A stretch of 64,000 bases of DNA from Tenacibaculum sp. Bg11-29 (lineage in GTDB: Bacteria > Bacteroidota > Bacteroidia > Flavobacteriales > Flavobacteriaceae), in contig NZ_PJBB01000003.1 in assembly GCF_002836595.1 (NCBI RefSeq), forward strand, positions 620,001 through 684,000. Direction: 5' to 3'. Positions 36,701 to 43,113 of this stretch are shown in pieces. The translations under genes and the position numbers were made by a program. Under the pieces are notes generated by a model. That model saw nothing but the letters and a program-made list of their open reading frames with translations. It did not search any database and was not told where the DNA came from. How positions within the stretch are numbered: the first letter of the stretch is position 1; each line of letters begins with the position of its first letter.

Positions 36701-37943
36701 TAGCATTATCTATTGTAGCAACATCTCTAATACCTCCTGATATAGTACTTAATAATGGGTTTAAATTATTAACTCCGTTATAGGGTAATATTTTAGATCC
36801 TACTGAAATTGCTCCAGGAATTGCATTAATTTCTGCAGAATTCACCTCATTAGCATCACTAGATTCTCCTAAATCGGCAAGACCAACAATACTACGATAA
36901 TCTGTTACATTTTGATTTCTATTTGTAATCCAAACTTCTACTCTTGTAATATTTATAGAACTACTTACTAATGGGTAGTTTGCAAGCGCTTTTTTATAAT
37001 TCTCTCTAAAATATTGTCCTAAAAAAAAGTGTCTATCATTATCGTAATCAGAAGCTCTTAACTCAAAAGGTTCAATTGTAGCTCCTCCTTCAGAAACAAC
37101 TGTTTTAGACTGTGAGTTTTGTTGTGAAAATGCTGCTGTTATATATGTTTTACCAAATTGCAATTCTGTTTTTACACCAAACAATGCCTGCGCTCCATTA
37201 ATTAATGAGTTTTTAATTGGCATACTAATGTTACCTGCCTCAATGTTTCTTATAATATCATCATCTGTTGGTGTATATTCTAGTTTAATGATGTTCTGAA
37301 AATCGAATGTAGATTGGGTATCGTAATTTGTTGTTACTTTTAACCTTTTCCCTACTTTTGCTTGTAAACTGGCACTTATTTGTTGGTCGAAATCAAACGT
37401 AAAACTACTTTGATTTTCAATAGAAATTTGAGGATTTTCATTTTTCTGATAAATTCCTCCTAATTTTATATTTACTTGTCCAGTAGGATTTACATCAACG
37501 GTGTTTCCACCAAAAATAGATTCAAAAAACTTAGAGTTTACATAATATTTTGGCAGTAAATTTTTTCTTGCTTTTTTAGTTCCTTTTTTCTTAGAATTTG
37601 TTGCATCAATTTTTTCTTTAAAATAAGTTTTTACATCATTCTTTAATCGATACGTCTTATATTCTTCCGGAGTAAAATAAATAGGAGTACCAATGTGGTA
37701 ATTACCTATTTTCTCTACCAAAACAAATTTATTTATTGCTTTATCGTACGTTATAATTTTTTCAGACGGATTACTTAAAAAAAGACTTCCTTTCTGAGTA
37801 TTACTAAAATTATATTTAAGAGGTATAACAGTATCTTTTTTTACTGCTCCTTTACTATTTCCCGAAGTGCTTTGTGAAAACGAAACAACACTTAACAATA
37901 AAGCAAGTGTTGTAAGTAATCTATTAATAATTGTCTTTTTCAA
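30762..37943 (-). CDS. sprA: Cell-surface protein SprA, type IX secretion translocon
   Basis: A 2393-residue secreted protein (signal ending VSFSQ), the largest gene in the window. SprA is the outer-membrane barrel of the type IX secretion system and is needed for gliding adhesin export in flavobacteria. Visible features: an N-terminal region with KYYVNSKFFESIFGGNTVDVNPTG, repeated barrel segments (KVTTNYDTQSTFDFQNIIKLEY, SASLQAKVGKRLKV), LLGVKNTSTGSKNIEVWFNELR in the middle, and a C-terminal barrel ending NAGINLIYNLGN. Size and context (ruvA upstream, gcvH downstream) agree with known SprA loci. Other gld/spr genes are elsewhere. No in-frame stop or shift was seen. Confidence 0.96.
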   Translation of the reverse strand: MKKTIINRLLTTLALLLSVVSFSQSTSGNSKGAVKKDTVIPLKYNFSNTQKGSLFLSNPSEKIITYDKAINKFVLVEKIGNYHIGTPIYFTPEEYKTYRLKNDVKTYFKEKIDATNSKKKGTKKARKNLLPKYYVNSKFFESIFGGNTVDVNPTGQVNIKLGGIYQKNENPQISIENQSSFTFDFDQQISASLQAKVGKRLKVTTNYDTQSTFDFQNIIKLEYTPTDDDIIRNIEAGNISMPIKNSLINGAQALFGVKTELQFGKTYITAAFSQQNSQSKTVVSEGGATIEPFELRASDYDNDRHFFLGQYFRENYKKALANYPLVSSSINITRVEVWITNRNQNVTDYRSIVGLADLGESSDANEVNSAEINAIPGAISVGSKILPYNGVNNLNPLLSTISGGIRDVATIDNAITSLGITPKQGFNYSYLQNARKLQPNEFRMHPQLGFVSLNRRLNDGEVLAVAYEYTVVGTSNGETVFKVGEFSNDIVAPGNLVVKLLRSEILNTVRPGTSTTTSLGEAFPTWRLMMKNVYALGAFPLQREGFRFELLYRDDETGTLQNTLQKALTSGIRDKPLLRILNLDKLDQSQYTVPNGDGFFDYVDGITVNSERGYVLFPEPEPFGDDLKGELTDAVDQEKYLFEELYLTTKIQAKNEYQNKDKFFLKGYFKSESSRGISLGGFNIPRGSVKVTAGGRQLVEGVDYVVDYQLGRVQILDPGLEASGIPINATTESNTLFSQQRKTFIGIDVEHRFSDKFILGGTYLNVSEKPITPKVNFGGEPIDNTMLGLNLDYSAEVPYLTKLANRLPFVETDAPSNVSVRADMAYLLPGSPSGINVDGTATSYLDDFEASQIPINLNSPQQWFLASTPESQGFDGGTGDLSYNYKRGKIAWYNVDQLFYGSGNRPSNIDETELSRDEVRQIRYNELFPNTDLDITQQNLVRTLDLAYYPAEKGPYNYNANASSVTPEERWGGIMRPLTTNNFEQANVEYIQFWLMDPYENHSINQAEGMPVGVNAKDPSNQVGKLFINLGNVSEDILKDGRKQYENGLPIDGNKIDGTNVNATAWGNIPINPSILYAFDSSNEARENQDIGLDGLSDEEEKIKYPAFASSEDPAGDNFQYFRGGAIEASSPSVLSRYKNFNGTQGNSPTASQSGESYPTSSTAYPDTEDINKDQTMNPVNSYFEYEVSLNKSDLQLGQNHIIDIKTEQVTLVDGTSRNATWYQFRIPVRNGANAINGITDFNSIRFIRMFLSQFKMPVVLRFGELELVRGDWRRYTKTFPNVGVPVSLDNAELNKFEVGVVSIEQNSDKYQLPPGIEREQLQGTNRIQRQNEQSVTLKVTDLPADEQRTIYKNISIDMRRYKNLRMFLHAEAPTSSTTQNDETVAVVRLGTDLNDNYYEIHKPLKLSPSNGSTTPTGVWPTENNLVVPLQELANLKIERPTGAGTSITDIFSGTSSNGLKIYVKGNPTLAQIRTVMLGVKNTSTGSKNIEVWFNELRAVGFDNKGGWAAVLNADANLADVMDVSLAGRMSTIGFGNVEDRVQQRSIEEIKQYSVATNIQLGKMMPKKWGMQVPMSYSYGEEFRDPKYDPQFQDIALEDALDKNPNSKNAQDYTRRKSISFINVKKNKNPESKKKPKFYDVENLSVSYAHNEEFHKDYNIEKFENKNVMAGASYSFSFKPFVIEPFKKSKKLKGKFYKFIKDLNFNPVPKTIALNSKINRNYNSQQSRNLIVDPVNPLPAQPELIQRRFMFNWDYTIGFDLTKSLQLNFNATNNYIYDGFGADEDLEIYDQFFNIGRPDNYNQKLNATYKLPINKLPYLSFINADYGYTADFNWKSGSQSVIENTDASTGEVTVIDFQEVVGNMVQNANTHNLNTNIDFGRFYKTLRLDKLLLKGARKKPTKKGAATLGAQVAAKKPKLKKNASFAHKVMKGMYDVLTSVKRAKISYSQNNGTLLEGYKPSVGFLGRNNYGGGSAPTLGFVFGSQTDILNTAIENGWLVTRTSQTDDKQPYYNKNYGKTRYKKLDYNIAVKPFKSLTINLRGNRIQTSNLNQQLDVISDGSGGFHQDPNIKAFETGNYSISHFMLGTIFTDSEVLYQNFLQNRSIVADRLATSLGVANTPTSGYQTSGQQAMLPAFIAAYSGKNANSVSTGIFKNIPIPNWTLRYNGFMKFKWFKKNFSAFTLSHGYKSSYTIGNYTNNLQYGGVDSNSPISVGNPPKTNNSGNYQSELLLSSATLIDEFSPLVKVDFRMKSSFSFKGEIRRDRSLTLNFNNNTLTDIKGTEYVVGFGYKIKDVKFVTRFTGKKETLKGDINLRADISLRDNLTLIRSVDEQNSQITGGEKLFGFKLIADYNLSSNLTASFYYNHQTFQYAVSTTFPRQSINAGINLIYNLGN

Positions 37944-37949
37944 ACTTTT

Positions 37950-38531
37950 TTATAAATTTTTTAACGCCTGTTTTATTAGCTGTTCGACACTAGCTTTAGG
38001 TGTTTCTTTTAAAATATTTCCTACAACCTTATCTACTTGTTTTCGCGCAAAGCCTAGAACCTCTAATGCAGATAACGCTTCTTCTTTATTTGTATTGTTT
38101 TGTGTCACAGAAACTTCATCTAAATCAAAGATTTTTAAAACCTTATCTTTCAAATCAACAATAACACGTTGTGCTGTTTTTGCTCCGATTCCTTTAACAG
38201 ATTGTATTTCTTTAACATTTTCTGAAGCAATAGCTTGCTGTACTTCTTCTGATGTCATTGATGATAACATTGTTCTTGCAATACTTGGACCTACACCAGA
38301 AACGGAAGTAAGTAATCTAAATATTTCTCTTTCAACTTTACTAGAAAAGCCAAATAAAGTATGCGCATCTTCACGAATAGATAAATGCGTATAAACCAAT
38401 ACATTTTCATTGTCTGGTAATGCCGAATATGTATTTAATGAAATATGTAATAAGTACCCTACTCCATTACAATCAATTACTGCATATGTAGGATTTTTCT
38501 CTACAAGTTTTCCTTTAAGCTGTGTTATCAT
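37950..38531 (-). CDS. ruvA: Holliday junction DNA helicase subunit RuvA
   Basis: A 193-residue protein that binds four-way junctions and loads RuvB. The three domains are visible: the OB fold at 1-65 (MITQLKGKLVEKNPTYAVIDCNGVGYLLHI), two helix-hairpin-helix motifs (LLTSVSGVGPSIARTMLS at about 70-87 and IQSVKGIGAKTAQRVIVDLKDK at about 107-128) and the C-terminal UBA-like domain (EEALSALEVLGFARKQVDKVV). It is separated by 6 bp from sprA, with which it is probably co-transcribed. Confidence 0.97.
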   Translation of the reverse strand: MITQLKGKLVEKNPTYAVIDCNGVGYLLHISLNTYSALPDNENVLVYTHLSIREDAHTLFGFSSKVEREIFRLLTSVSGVGPSIARTMLSSMTSEEVQQAIASENVKEIQSVKGIGAKTAQRVIVDLKDKVLKIFDLDEVSVTQNNTNKEEALSALEVLGFARKQVDKVVGNILKETPKASVEQLIKQALKNL

Positions 38532-38584
38532 TCAATTGATTTTCAAGTTGACTAAAGTAAACAATTTATTATCTATTAAAAATC

Positions 38585-40861
38585 TTATTTTTTTCTTAAC
38601 TTATTTTGAGCATCTACAACCGCTACAGCGGCCATATTAACCATTTCATCTACACTTGCACCTAATTGTAAAATATGAACTGGCTTGCTCATCCCCAACA
38701 AGATAGGCCCTATAGATTCTACTCCATCAACTTGTTTCATTAACTTATAAGTTATGTTTGCTGATTCTAAATTTGGAAAGATCAAGATATTTGCTCTTTT
38801 ACCATTTAGTTTAGAAAAAGGGAATTCTTTTGCTAATAACTCTGGGTTTAAAGCAAAATCTGCTTGTAACTCACCATCAACAATTACATTTGGGTGATAA
38901 CGATGTATATAAGATACTGCTTCTCTTATTTTCACTGAACTTTCGGCTTTTGATGAACCAAAATTTGAAAAACCTAACATTGCAATATGTGGTTTCATAC
39001 CAAACATTTTTGCAAGTGATGATGTTAATTGACTAATCTTTGCTAAATCTTTAGCTGTAGGATTTATATTAATAGTAGTATCAGCCAAAAACATAGGCCC
39101 TTGCTTAGTAAGCATCATATTTGTTGCTGCCACTCTAGTAACTCCTTTGTCTTTCTCAATTAATTCTAACATTGGTTTTACTACAGAAGGGTATGATCTA
39201 GAATACCCCGTAATTAAAGCATCAGCCTCACCAGTATTTACCATCATTGCTGCAAAGTAATTACGCTCACGCATCCATTTTTGAGCTTCTAAAAAAGAAA
39301 TACCTTTACGTTGTCTTGTTTTCCAAAAAGTTTCTGCGTATCTGTTTCTCCTATCTGTTTCTTCATCAGTTTTAGGATCGATGATAACAACCTCTGCATC
39401 AAAACCTAATTCTTCTTTTAACTCTAGAATAACATCTTTCCTTCCTAATAAAATTGGAATTCCAATTTTTTCATCATGAACACGTTGTGCTGCTTTTAAC
39501 ACATCTAAATGATCTGCTTCAGCAAAAACTACACGTTTTGGATCTTTCTTTGCTCTATTATGTAACAAACGTATTTCCTTACTTCCTGTTCCTGATCGAT
39601 CCATTAATTCTTCACGATATTTATCCCAATCAGTAATTGGTTCTTTCGCTATACCAGAATCCATTGCTGCTTTCGCAATCGCTGGAGGAATTTCATATAT
39701 TAATCTTGGATCAAATGGTTTCGGTATAATATACTCTCTACCGAATGAAAGACTTACCTCATCGTATACTATATTTACTTGCTCTGGAACCGATTTTTTT
39801 GCTAAATCGGCTAAAGCATGTACAGCAGCCATTTTCATTTCTTCATTAATCTTTGTTGCTCTAACATCTAAAGCACCTCTAAAAATAAATGGAAATCCAA
39901 GTACATTATTTACTTGATTAGGATGATCTGATCTACCTGTTGCCATGATAATATCATCACGAGTATCAACTGCTAATTGATATTCTATCTCAGGGTCTGG
40001 ATTAGCCATTGCAAAAACAATAGGATCTTTAGACATAGATAATAACATCTCTGGTGTTACTACATTCCCTTTAGATAAACCTATAAAAACATCTGCATTA
40101 TGCATTGCTTCTTCTAGAGTATTTACATCTTTATCGGTTGCAAATTCGGCTTTTTGTGACGTTAAATTACCTCTATCTTTTCTAATAACGCCTTTGCTAT
40201 CACACATCACTACATTCTCTCTCTTAACGCCTAGCTTTAAATACAAACGCGTACAAGAAATTGCAGCAGCTCCTGCTCCATTCACTACAATATTAACAGT
40301 AGAAATATCTTTTTCAATGATCTCAATGGCGTTTTTTAAAGCAGCCGCAGAAATTATAGCAGTACCATGCTGATCGTCATGCATTACTGGAATATCTAAC
40401 TCCTCTTTTAATCTTCTTTCTATTTCAAAAGCTTCTGGTGCTTTAATATCTTCTAAATTAATACCTCCAAAAGTTGGTGCAATTGCTTTAACTGTTTCTA
40501 CAAACTTATCTACATCAGTAGCATCTACTTCAATATCGAAAACATCAATATCTGCAAAGATTTTAAACAACAACCCCTTCCCTTCCATAACAGGTTTAGA
40601 GGCCTCTGGCCCAATATCTCCTAAACCTAAAACAGCCGTTCCGTTAGAAATAACTGCGACTAAATTTCCTTTTGCAGTATATTTATAAACATTATTTTTA
40701 TCTTTTGCTATCTCTAAACAAGGTGCTGCTACTCCAGGAGAGTAAGCTAACGACAAATCGTGCTGTGTTGTATATTTTTTAGTAGGTACTACTGCTATTT
40801 TTCCTGGTTTCGGTTTTGCATGATATAGTAAAGCTTCACGCCTTTTTCTAGAATCACTCAT
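38585..40861 (-). CDS. maeB: NADP-dependent malic enzyme with phosphotransacetylase-like domain
   Basis: A 758-residue two-part enzyme. Residues 1 to about 430 form malic enzyme (oxidative decarboxylation of malate to pyruvate): YSPGVAAPCLEIAK, VMEGKGLLFKIFADIDVFDIEVD, HDDQHGTAIISAAALKNA and NGAGAAAISC for the nucleotide site. Residues about 430 to 758 form a PTA_PTB-like domain (VFAEADHLDVLKAAQ, GMKPHIAMLGFSNFGSSK), which in MaeB proteins is regulatory and usually not catalytic. A start at MSDSRKRREALLYHAKP is normal. It is divergent from the first PAS gene. Confidence 0.95.
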   Translation of the reverse strand: MSDSRKRREALLYHAKPKPGKIAVVPTKKYTTQHDLSLAYSPGVAAPCLEIAKDKNNVYKYTAKGNLVAVISNGTAVLGLGDIGPEASKPVMEGKGLLFKIFADIDVFDIEVDATDVDKFVETVKAIAPTFGGINLEDIKAPEAFEIERRLKEELDIPVMHDDQHGTAIISAAALKNAIEIIEKDISTVNIVVNGAGAAAISCTRLYLKLGVKRENVVMCDSKGVIRKDRGNLTSQKAEFATDKDVNTLEEAMHNADVFIGLSKGNVVTPEMLLSMSKDPIVFAMANPDPEIEYQLAVDTRDDIIMATGRSDHPNQVNNVLGFPFIFRGALDVRATKINEEMKMAAVHALADLAKKSVPEQVNIVYDEVSLSFGREYIIPKPFDPRLIYEIPPAIAKAAMDSGIAKEPITDWDKYREELMDRSGTGSKEIRLLHNRAKKDPKRVVFAEADHLDVLKAAQRVHDEKIGIPILLGRKDVILELKEELGFDAEVVIIDPKTDEETDRRNRYAETFWKTRQRKGISFLEAQKWMRERNYFAAMMVNTGEADALITGYSRSYPSVVKPMLELIEKDKGVTRVAATNMMLTKQGPMFLADTTININPTAKDLAKISQLTSSLAKMFGMKPHIAMLGFSNFGSSKAESSVKIREAVSYIHRYHPNVIVDGELQADFALNPELLAKEFPFSKLNGKRANILIFPNLESANITYKLMKQVDGVESIGPILLGMSKPVHILQLGASVDEMVNMAAVAVVDAQNKLRKK

Positions 40862-40888
40862 AGGTTCGTTGTTGTTTGTTTGAACTCA

Positions 40889-40896
40889 CAAATATA
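40889..40896 (-). promoter_or_regulatory. maeB -7 box
   Basis: On the minus strand this reads TATATTTG, matching TAnnTTTG, 28 bp before the maeB ATG. The palindrome at 40924-40945 lies about 28 bp further upstream, near the -33 side. Confidence 0.5.
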
Positions 40897-40923
40897 CGTT
40901 TTTGTTATTTAGTTAAAAGTCTA

Positions 40924-40945
40924 AAACATGACTAAAGTCATGTTT
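40924..40945. promoter_or_regulatory. Perfect 22-bp palindrome, candidate operator
   Basis: Two 10-bp arms, AAACATGACT at 40924-40933 and AGTCATGTTT at 40936-40945, with a 2-bp spacer. It lies in the divergent region between maeB and the first PAS gene. The right arm ends in TTT of the -33 TTTG that serves the PAS promoter. A T run follows, so a plus-strand terminator shape also fits, but no plus-strand gene ends here. Binding of a dimeric regulator is inference. Confidence 0.55.
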
Positions 40946-40971
40946 GCTTTTTTTATTTTCTTATACTTTTG
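40943..40971 (+). promoter_or_regulatory. Promoter of the first PAS gene
   Basis: A -33 TTTG at 40943-40946 and a -7 TACTTTTG at 40964-40971 with 17 bp between them, ending 27 bp before the ATG at 40999. This is the Bacteroidetes primary-sigma pattern. The -33 box overlaps the 22-bp palindrome. Confidence 0.65.
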
Positions 40972-40998
40972 TATTTATTATAACCAAAAAACAAAACT

Positions 40999-41604
40999 AT
41001 GACCCCCCAAAACAAACAAGTAGTTAACGAAGAGTCTAAATGGGACAAAACCCAAACAATTGTTAGTAAAACAGACACTTACGGAACCATACTCTACGCA
41101 AACAACACCTTTGTAGAAGCTTGCGAATACAACGCCATTGATTTAATCGGTGAACCACACAATATTATTAGGCACCCAGATATGCCTAAAGTTGCTTTTA
41201 AATCTTTGTGGGATTCTTTAAAAAAAGGAGAAAACTATCATGCTATTGTAAAAAACTTAACTAAAACAGGTAAATACTATTGGGTTATTACAGATTTTAC
41301 AATTGATAAAAATAAAGATGGGAAAATCACAGGGTATACTGCTCGTAGAAAATCTGTCCCAAAAAGCGTAATTGATAAAATTGAGCCTTTATATAAAACA
41401 CTTCTAGAAATTGAAAAATTAAAAGGGGAAAAGGTAAGTGAACTATATTTTGAAGGTTATCTAAAAGAAGAAGTAGGTAAAAACTATAATGATTTTGTTG
41501 TTGATTTATTTAAAGAAGAATCTTTAAAAAATGAACAAAAACCTGAAGAAGAAAGTAAAATTAAAAAAGGACTAAACTGGTTTTTCTTTGGTGACTTTCT
41601 ATAA
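40999..41604 (+). CDS. Single PAS-domain protein, Aer-like, copy 1
   Basis: A 201-residue soluble protein. Residues 12 to about 125 form a PAS domain close to that of the aerotaxis receptor Aer: IVSKTDTYGTILYANNTFVEAC, GEPHNIIRHPDMPKVAFKSLW (51-71), HAIVKNLTKTGKYYWVITDFT. The RHPDMP segment is the FAD-pocket region in Aer, so a flavin or haem ligand is possible. The rest is helical (LYKTLLEIEKLKGEKVSELYFEGY) and ends in KKGLNWFFFGDFL. There is no membrane, HAMP, kinase or methyl-accepting domain, so it must act through a partner. A 207-residue paralogue lies downstream. Confidence 0.85.
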   Translation: MTPQNKQVVNEESKWDKTQTIVSKTDTYGTILYANNTFVEACEYNAIDLIGEPHNIIRHPDMPKVAFKSLWDSLKKGENYHAIVKNLTKTGKYYWVITDFTIDKNKDGKITGYTARRKSVPKSVIDKIEPLYKTLLEIEKLKGEKVSELYFEGYLKEEVGKNYNDFVVDLFKEESLKNEQKPEEESKIKKGLNWFFFGDFL

Positions 41605-41702
41605 CCCATAAAAAACACGCTATAAATTAAAAATTATTCTTTAACAAACCAAAGGTTTAGTTCTTCACTTTTATTATTACTTAAATAAAACAGTAATAAT
41701 AT

Positions 41703-41955
41703 ATGAATAGCTTACCCTTTGCTAGATTTATTAATGAAGAAATAAAATTCAAACCATCATTAGTAAAACGCATATAAAGAAAAAGTTTTAAAAACAGCAA
41801 AACTACATGCAGTTGTTAAAGTCTTTTACCTAAGAGTTTGTATTACTAAATAGTAGCTTATTTCACTATTCACAAAAATGAAAGTGAAAACAGGGCTAAA
41901 TACAGCAAGTGTAAAAGGCAATACAAAATAGTATAATCTAAAAAAATATTACATT
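41703..41955 (+). pseudogene. Decayed middle copy of the PAS gene
   Basis: From the ATG at 41703 the reading MNSLPFARFINEEIKF matches the start of copy 2 (MNTLRPTKVIDEEINW) residue by residue, then stops. After a deletion of the HPDMP region, 41785-41850 reads VLKTAKLHAVVKV against NLKKGNNFHAIVKN. The DNA of 41855-41940 then follows the codons of FTIDKDEKGK with small gaps. The similarity fades near 41955. So this 550-bp intergenic space between the two PAS genes holds the wreck of a third tandem copy. Confidence 0.65.
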
Positions 41956-42010
41956 TCATCTCATTAAAAAGGAAAGTAAGTTTATTCTATTTTAATACCT
42001 ATTTTGAAAA

Positions 42011-42073
42011 AAGAGCATCAAAATTTAAAGAAATATTAAATTATTTGTTTAATCATATAAATATGATGCTCTT
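42011..42073. repeat. Inverted repeat with 10-bp arms
   Basis: AAGAGCATCA at 42011-42020 pairs with TGATGCTCTT at 42064-42073 across 43 nt of AT-rich sequence that itself holds a small ATTAAA/TTTAAT stem. It lies between the decayed PAS copy and PAS copy 2. A second small hairpin (AGTAATC 42080-42086 with GATTACT 42101-42107) follows. Function unknown; a small element end, RNA structure or terminator are possible. Confidence 0.5.
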
Positions 42074-42120
42074 ATAACCAGTAATCCTTTATTAATTAGA
42101 GATTACTTATTTTATTTTAT

Positions 42121-42128
42121 TATTTTTG
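42121..42128 (+). promoter_or_regulatory. -7 box of PAS copy 2
   Basis: TATTTTTG matches TAnnTTTG, 28 bp before the ATG at 42157, the same distance as in copy 1. The palindrome seen before copy 1 is not repeated here. Confidence 0.5.
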
Positions 42129-42156
42129 TTTAGACTAAATACAAATTATTATAATT

Positions 42157-42780
42157 ATGAATACCCTCAGGCCAACCAAAGTTATTGATGAAGAAATTAA
42201 CTGGGACAAAACCCAAATAATCATAAGTAAAACCGATGCTAATGGAACTATATTATACATGAATGATGCTTTCGAAAAAGTCTCTGAGTATAATAAAATT
42301 GAATTGATTGGTGAAGCTCACAACATCATTAGGCATCCCGATATGCCAAAAATAATTTTTAAAACTTTATGGCAAAATTTAAAAAAAGGAAATAATTTTC
42401 ATGCGATAGTCAAAAACCTTACTCGTAGTGGTAGGTATTATTGGGTTATTACCGATTTCACCATCGACAAAGATGAAAAAGGTAAAACTATCGGGTTTAC
42501 CGGTCGGAGAAAAGCAGTACCAGATAGTGTTATTAAAAAAATAGCACCACTATACAAAACACTTTTAGATATTGAAAACATAAAAGGAGAAACAGCAAGT
42601 GAATTATATTTCGGTGCATATTTAAAAGAGGAAATAGGTAAAAATTACGATGATTTTGTTGTTGATTTATTTACAGAAGAATCTATAAAAAGCGAAAAAG
42701 AAGAACAAATAAAATCGCACAATGAAAAAGGGAAAATCAAAAAAAGCTTGAATTGGTTTTTCTTTGGTGATTTTTTATAA
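42157..42780 (+). CDS. Single PAS-domain protein, Aer-like, copy 2
   Basis: A 207-residue paralogue of the protein at 40999, with most residues shared: DKTQIIISKTDANGTILYMN, GEAHNIIRHPDMPKIIFKTLW (52-72), HAIVKNLTRSGRYYWVITDFTID, GKNYDDFVVDLFTEESIKS, ending SLNWFFFGDFL. Differences concentrate at the first 15 residues and in the charged linker (EKEEQIKSHNEKGK). The completely kept WFFFGDFL tail suggests a docking or membrane-touching end. It has its own -7 box and a strong terminator, so it is a separate unit from copy 1. Confidence 0.85.
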   Translation: MNTLRPTKVIDEEINWDKTQIIISKTDANGTILYMNDAFEKVSEYNKIELIGEAHNIIRHPDMPKIIFKTLWQNLKKGNNFHAIVKNLTRSGRYYWVITDFTIDKDEKGKTIGFTGRRKAVPDSVIKKIAPLYKTLLDIENIKGETASELYFGAYLKEEIGKNYDDFVVDLFTEESIKSEKEEQIKSHNEKGKIKKSLNWFFFGDFL

Positions 42781-42786
42781 AAAAAT

Positions 42787-42816
42787 AAAAAGGAGGCTAT
42801 TAATAGTCTCCTTTTT
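42787..42816 (+). terminator. Terminator after PAS copy 2
   Basis: A 13-bp stem (42787-42799 with 42804-42816, one G-T pair) and a TTAA loop, starting 6 bp past the stop and followed by T-rich sequence. A and T runs flank both arms, as in a bidirectional terminator. Confidence 0.88.
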
Positions 42817-43113
42817 ATTTTTAATAAATTATTTTTATCCAAACTGGTATTACACATAAAAAATTCACTCCTCACAAATAGCTCATTAGTTGAATGAGAC
42901 TGCAAATTCAAACACATACCTTAAACATCAATGCCATTGTTAATTAGTAAATAACAAGTTAACTTTAAAGTATTTACTTAAAAAAAATCTTCTTTTTATT
43001 CTTAAGAAAACTTTTTAAGAGATAAAAACCATCAAATAGTATAATTTATAATTTACTTAACAAATAATTTCTGAACTTTGCACTTTAATAAAGTAAACTT
43101 TAATCCCTTATCT
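42817..43113. other. Intergenic region, no gene seen
   Basis: About 300 bp of AT-rich sequence between the PAS copy 2 terminator and the AsmA-like gene. No convincing reading frame or RNA gene is visible. A weak -7-like CTGAACTTTG ends at 43080, just before the AsmA-like start, and explains why the in-frame TTG at 43078 is not used as a start. Confidence 0.4.

Noticed and set aside
37867..38394. 175-codon plus-strand open frame opposite ruvA and the start of sprA
   Set aside because: RuvA is unmistakable on the other strand; the antisense frame is Ser/Cys/Phe-rich and unlike any protein.
43078..43113. TTG start 12 codons upstream of the AsmA-like gene
   Set aside because: The TTG falls inside a -7-like element, and the natural signal-anchor start MKKIYKI follows at 43114.
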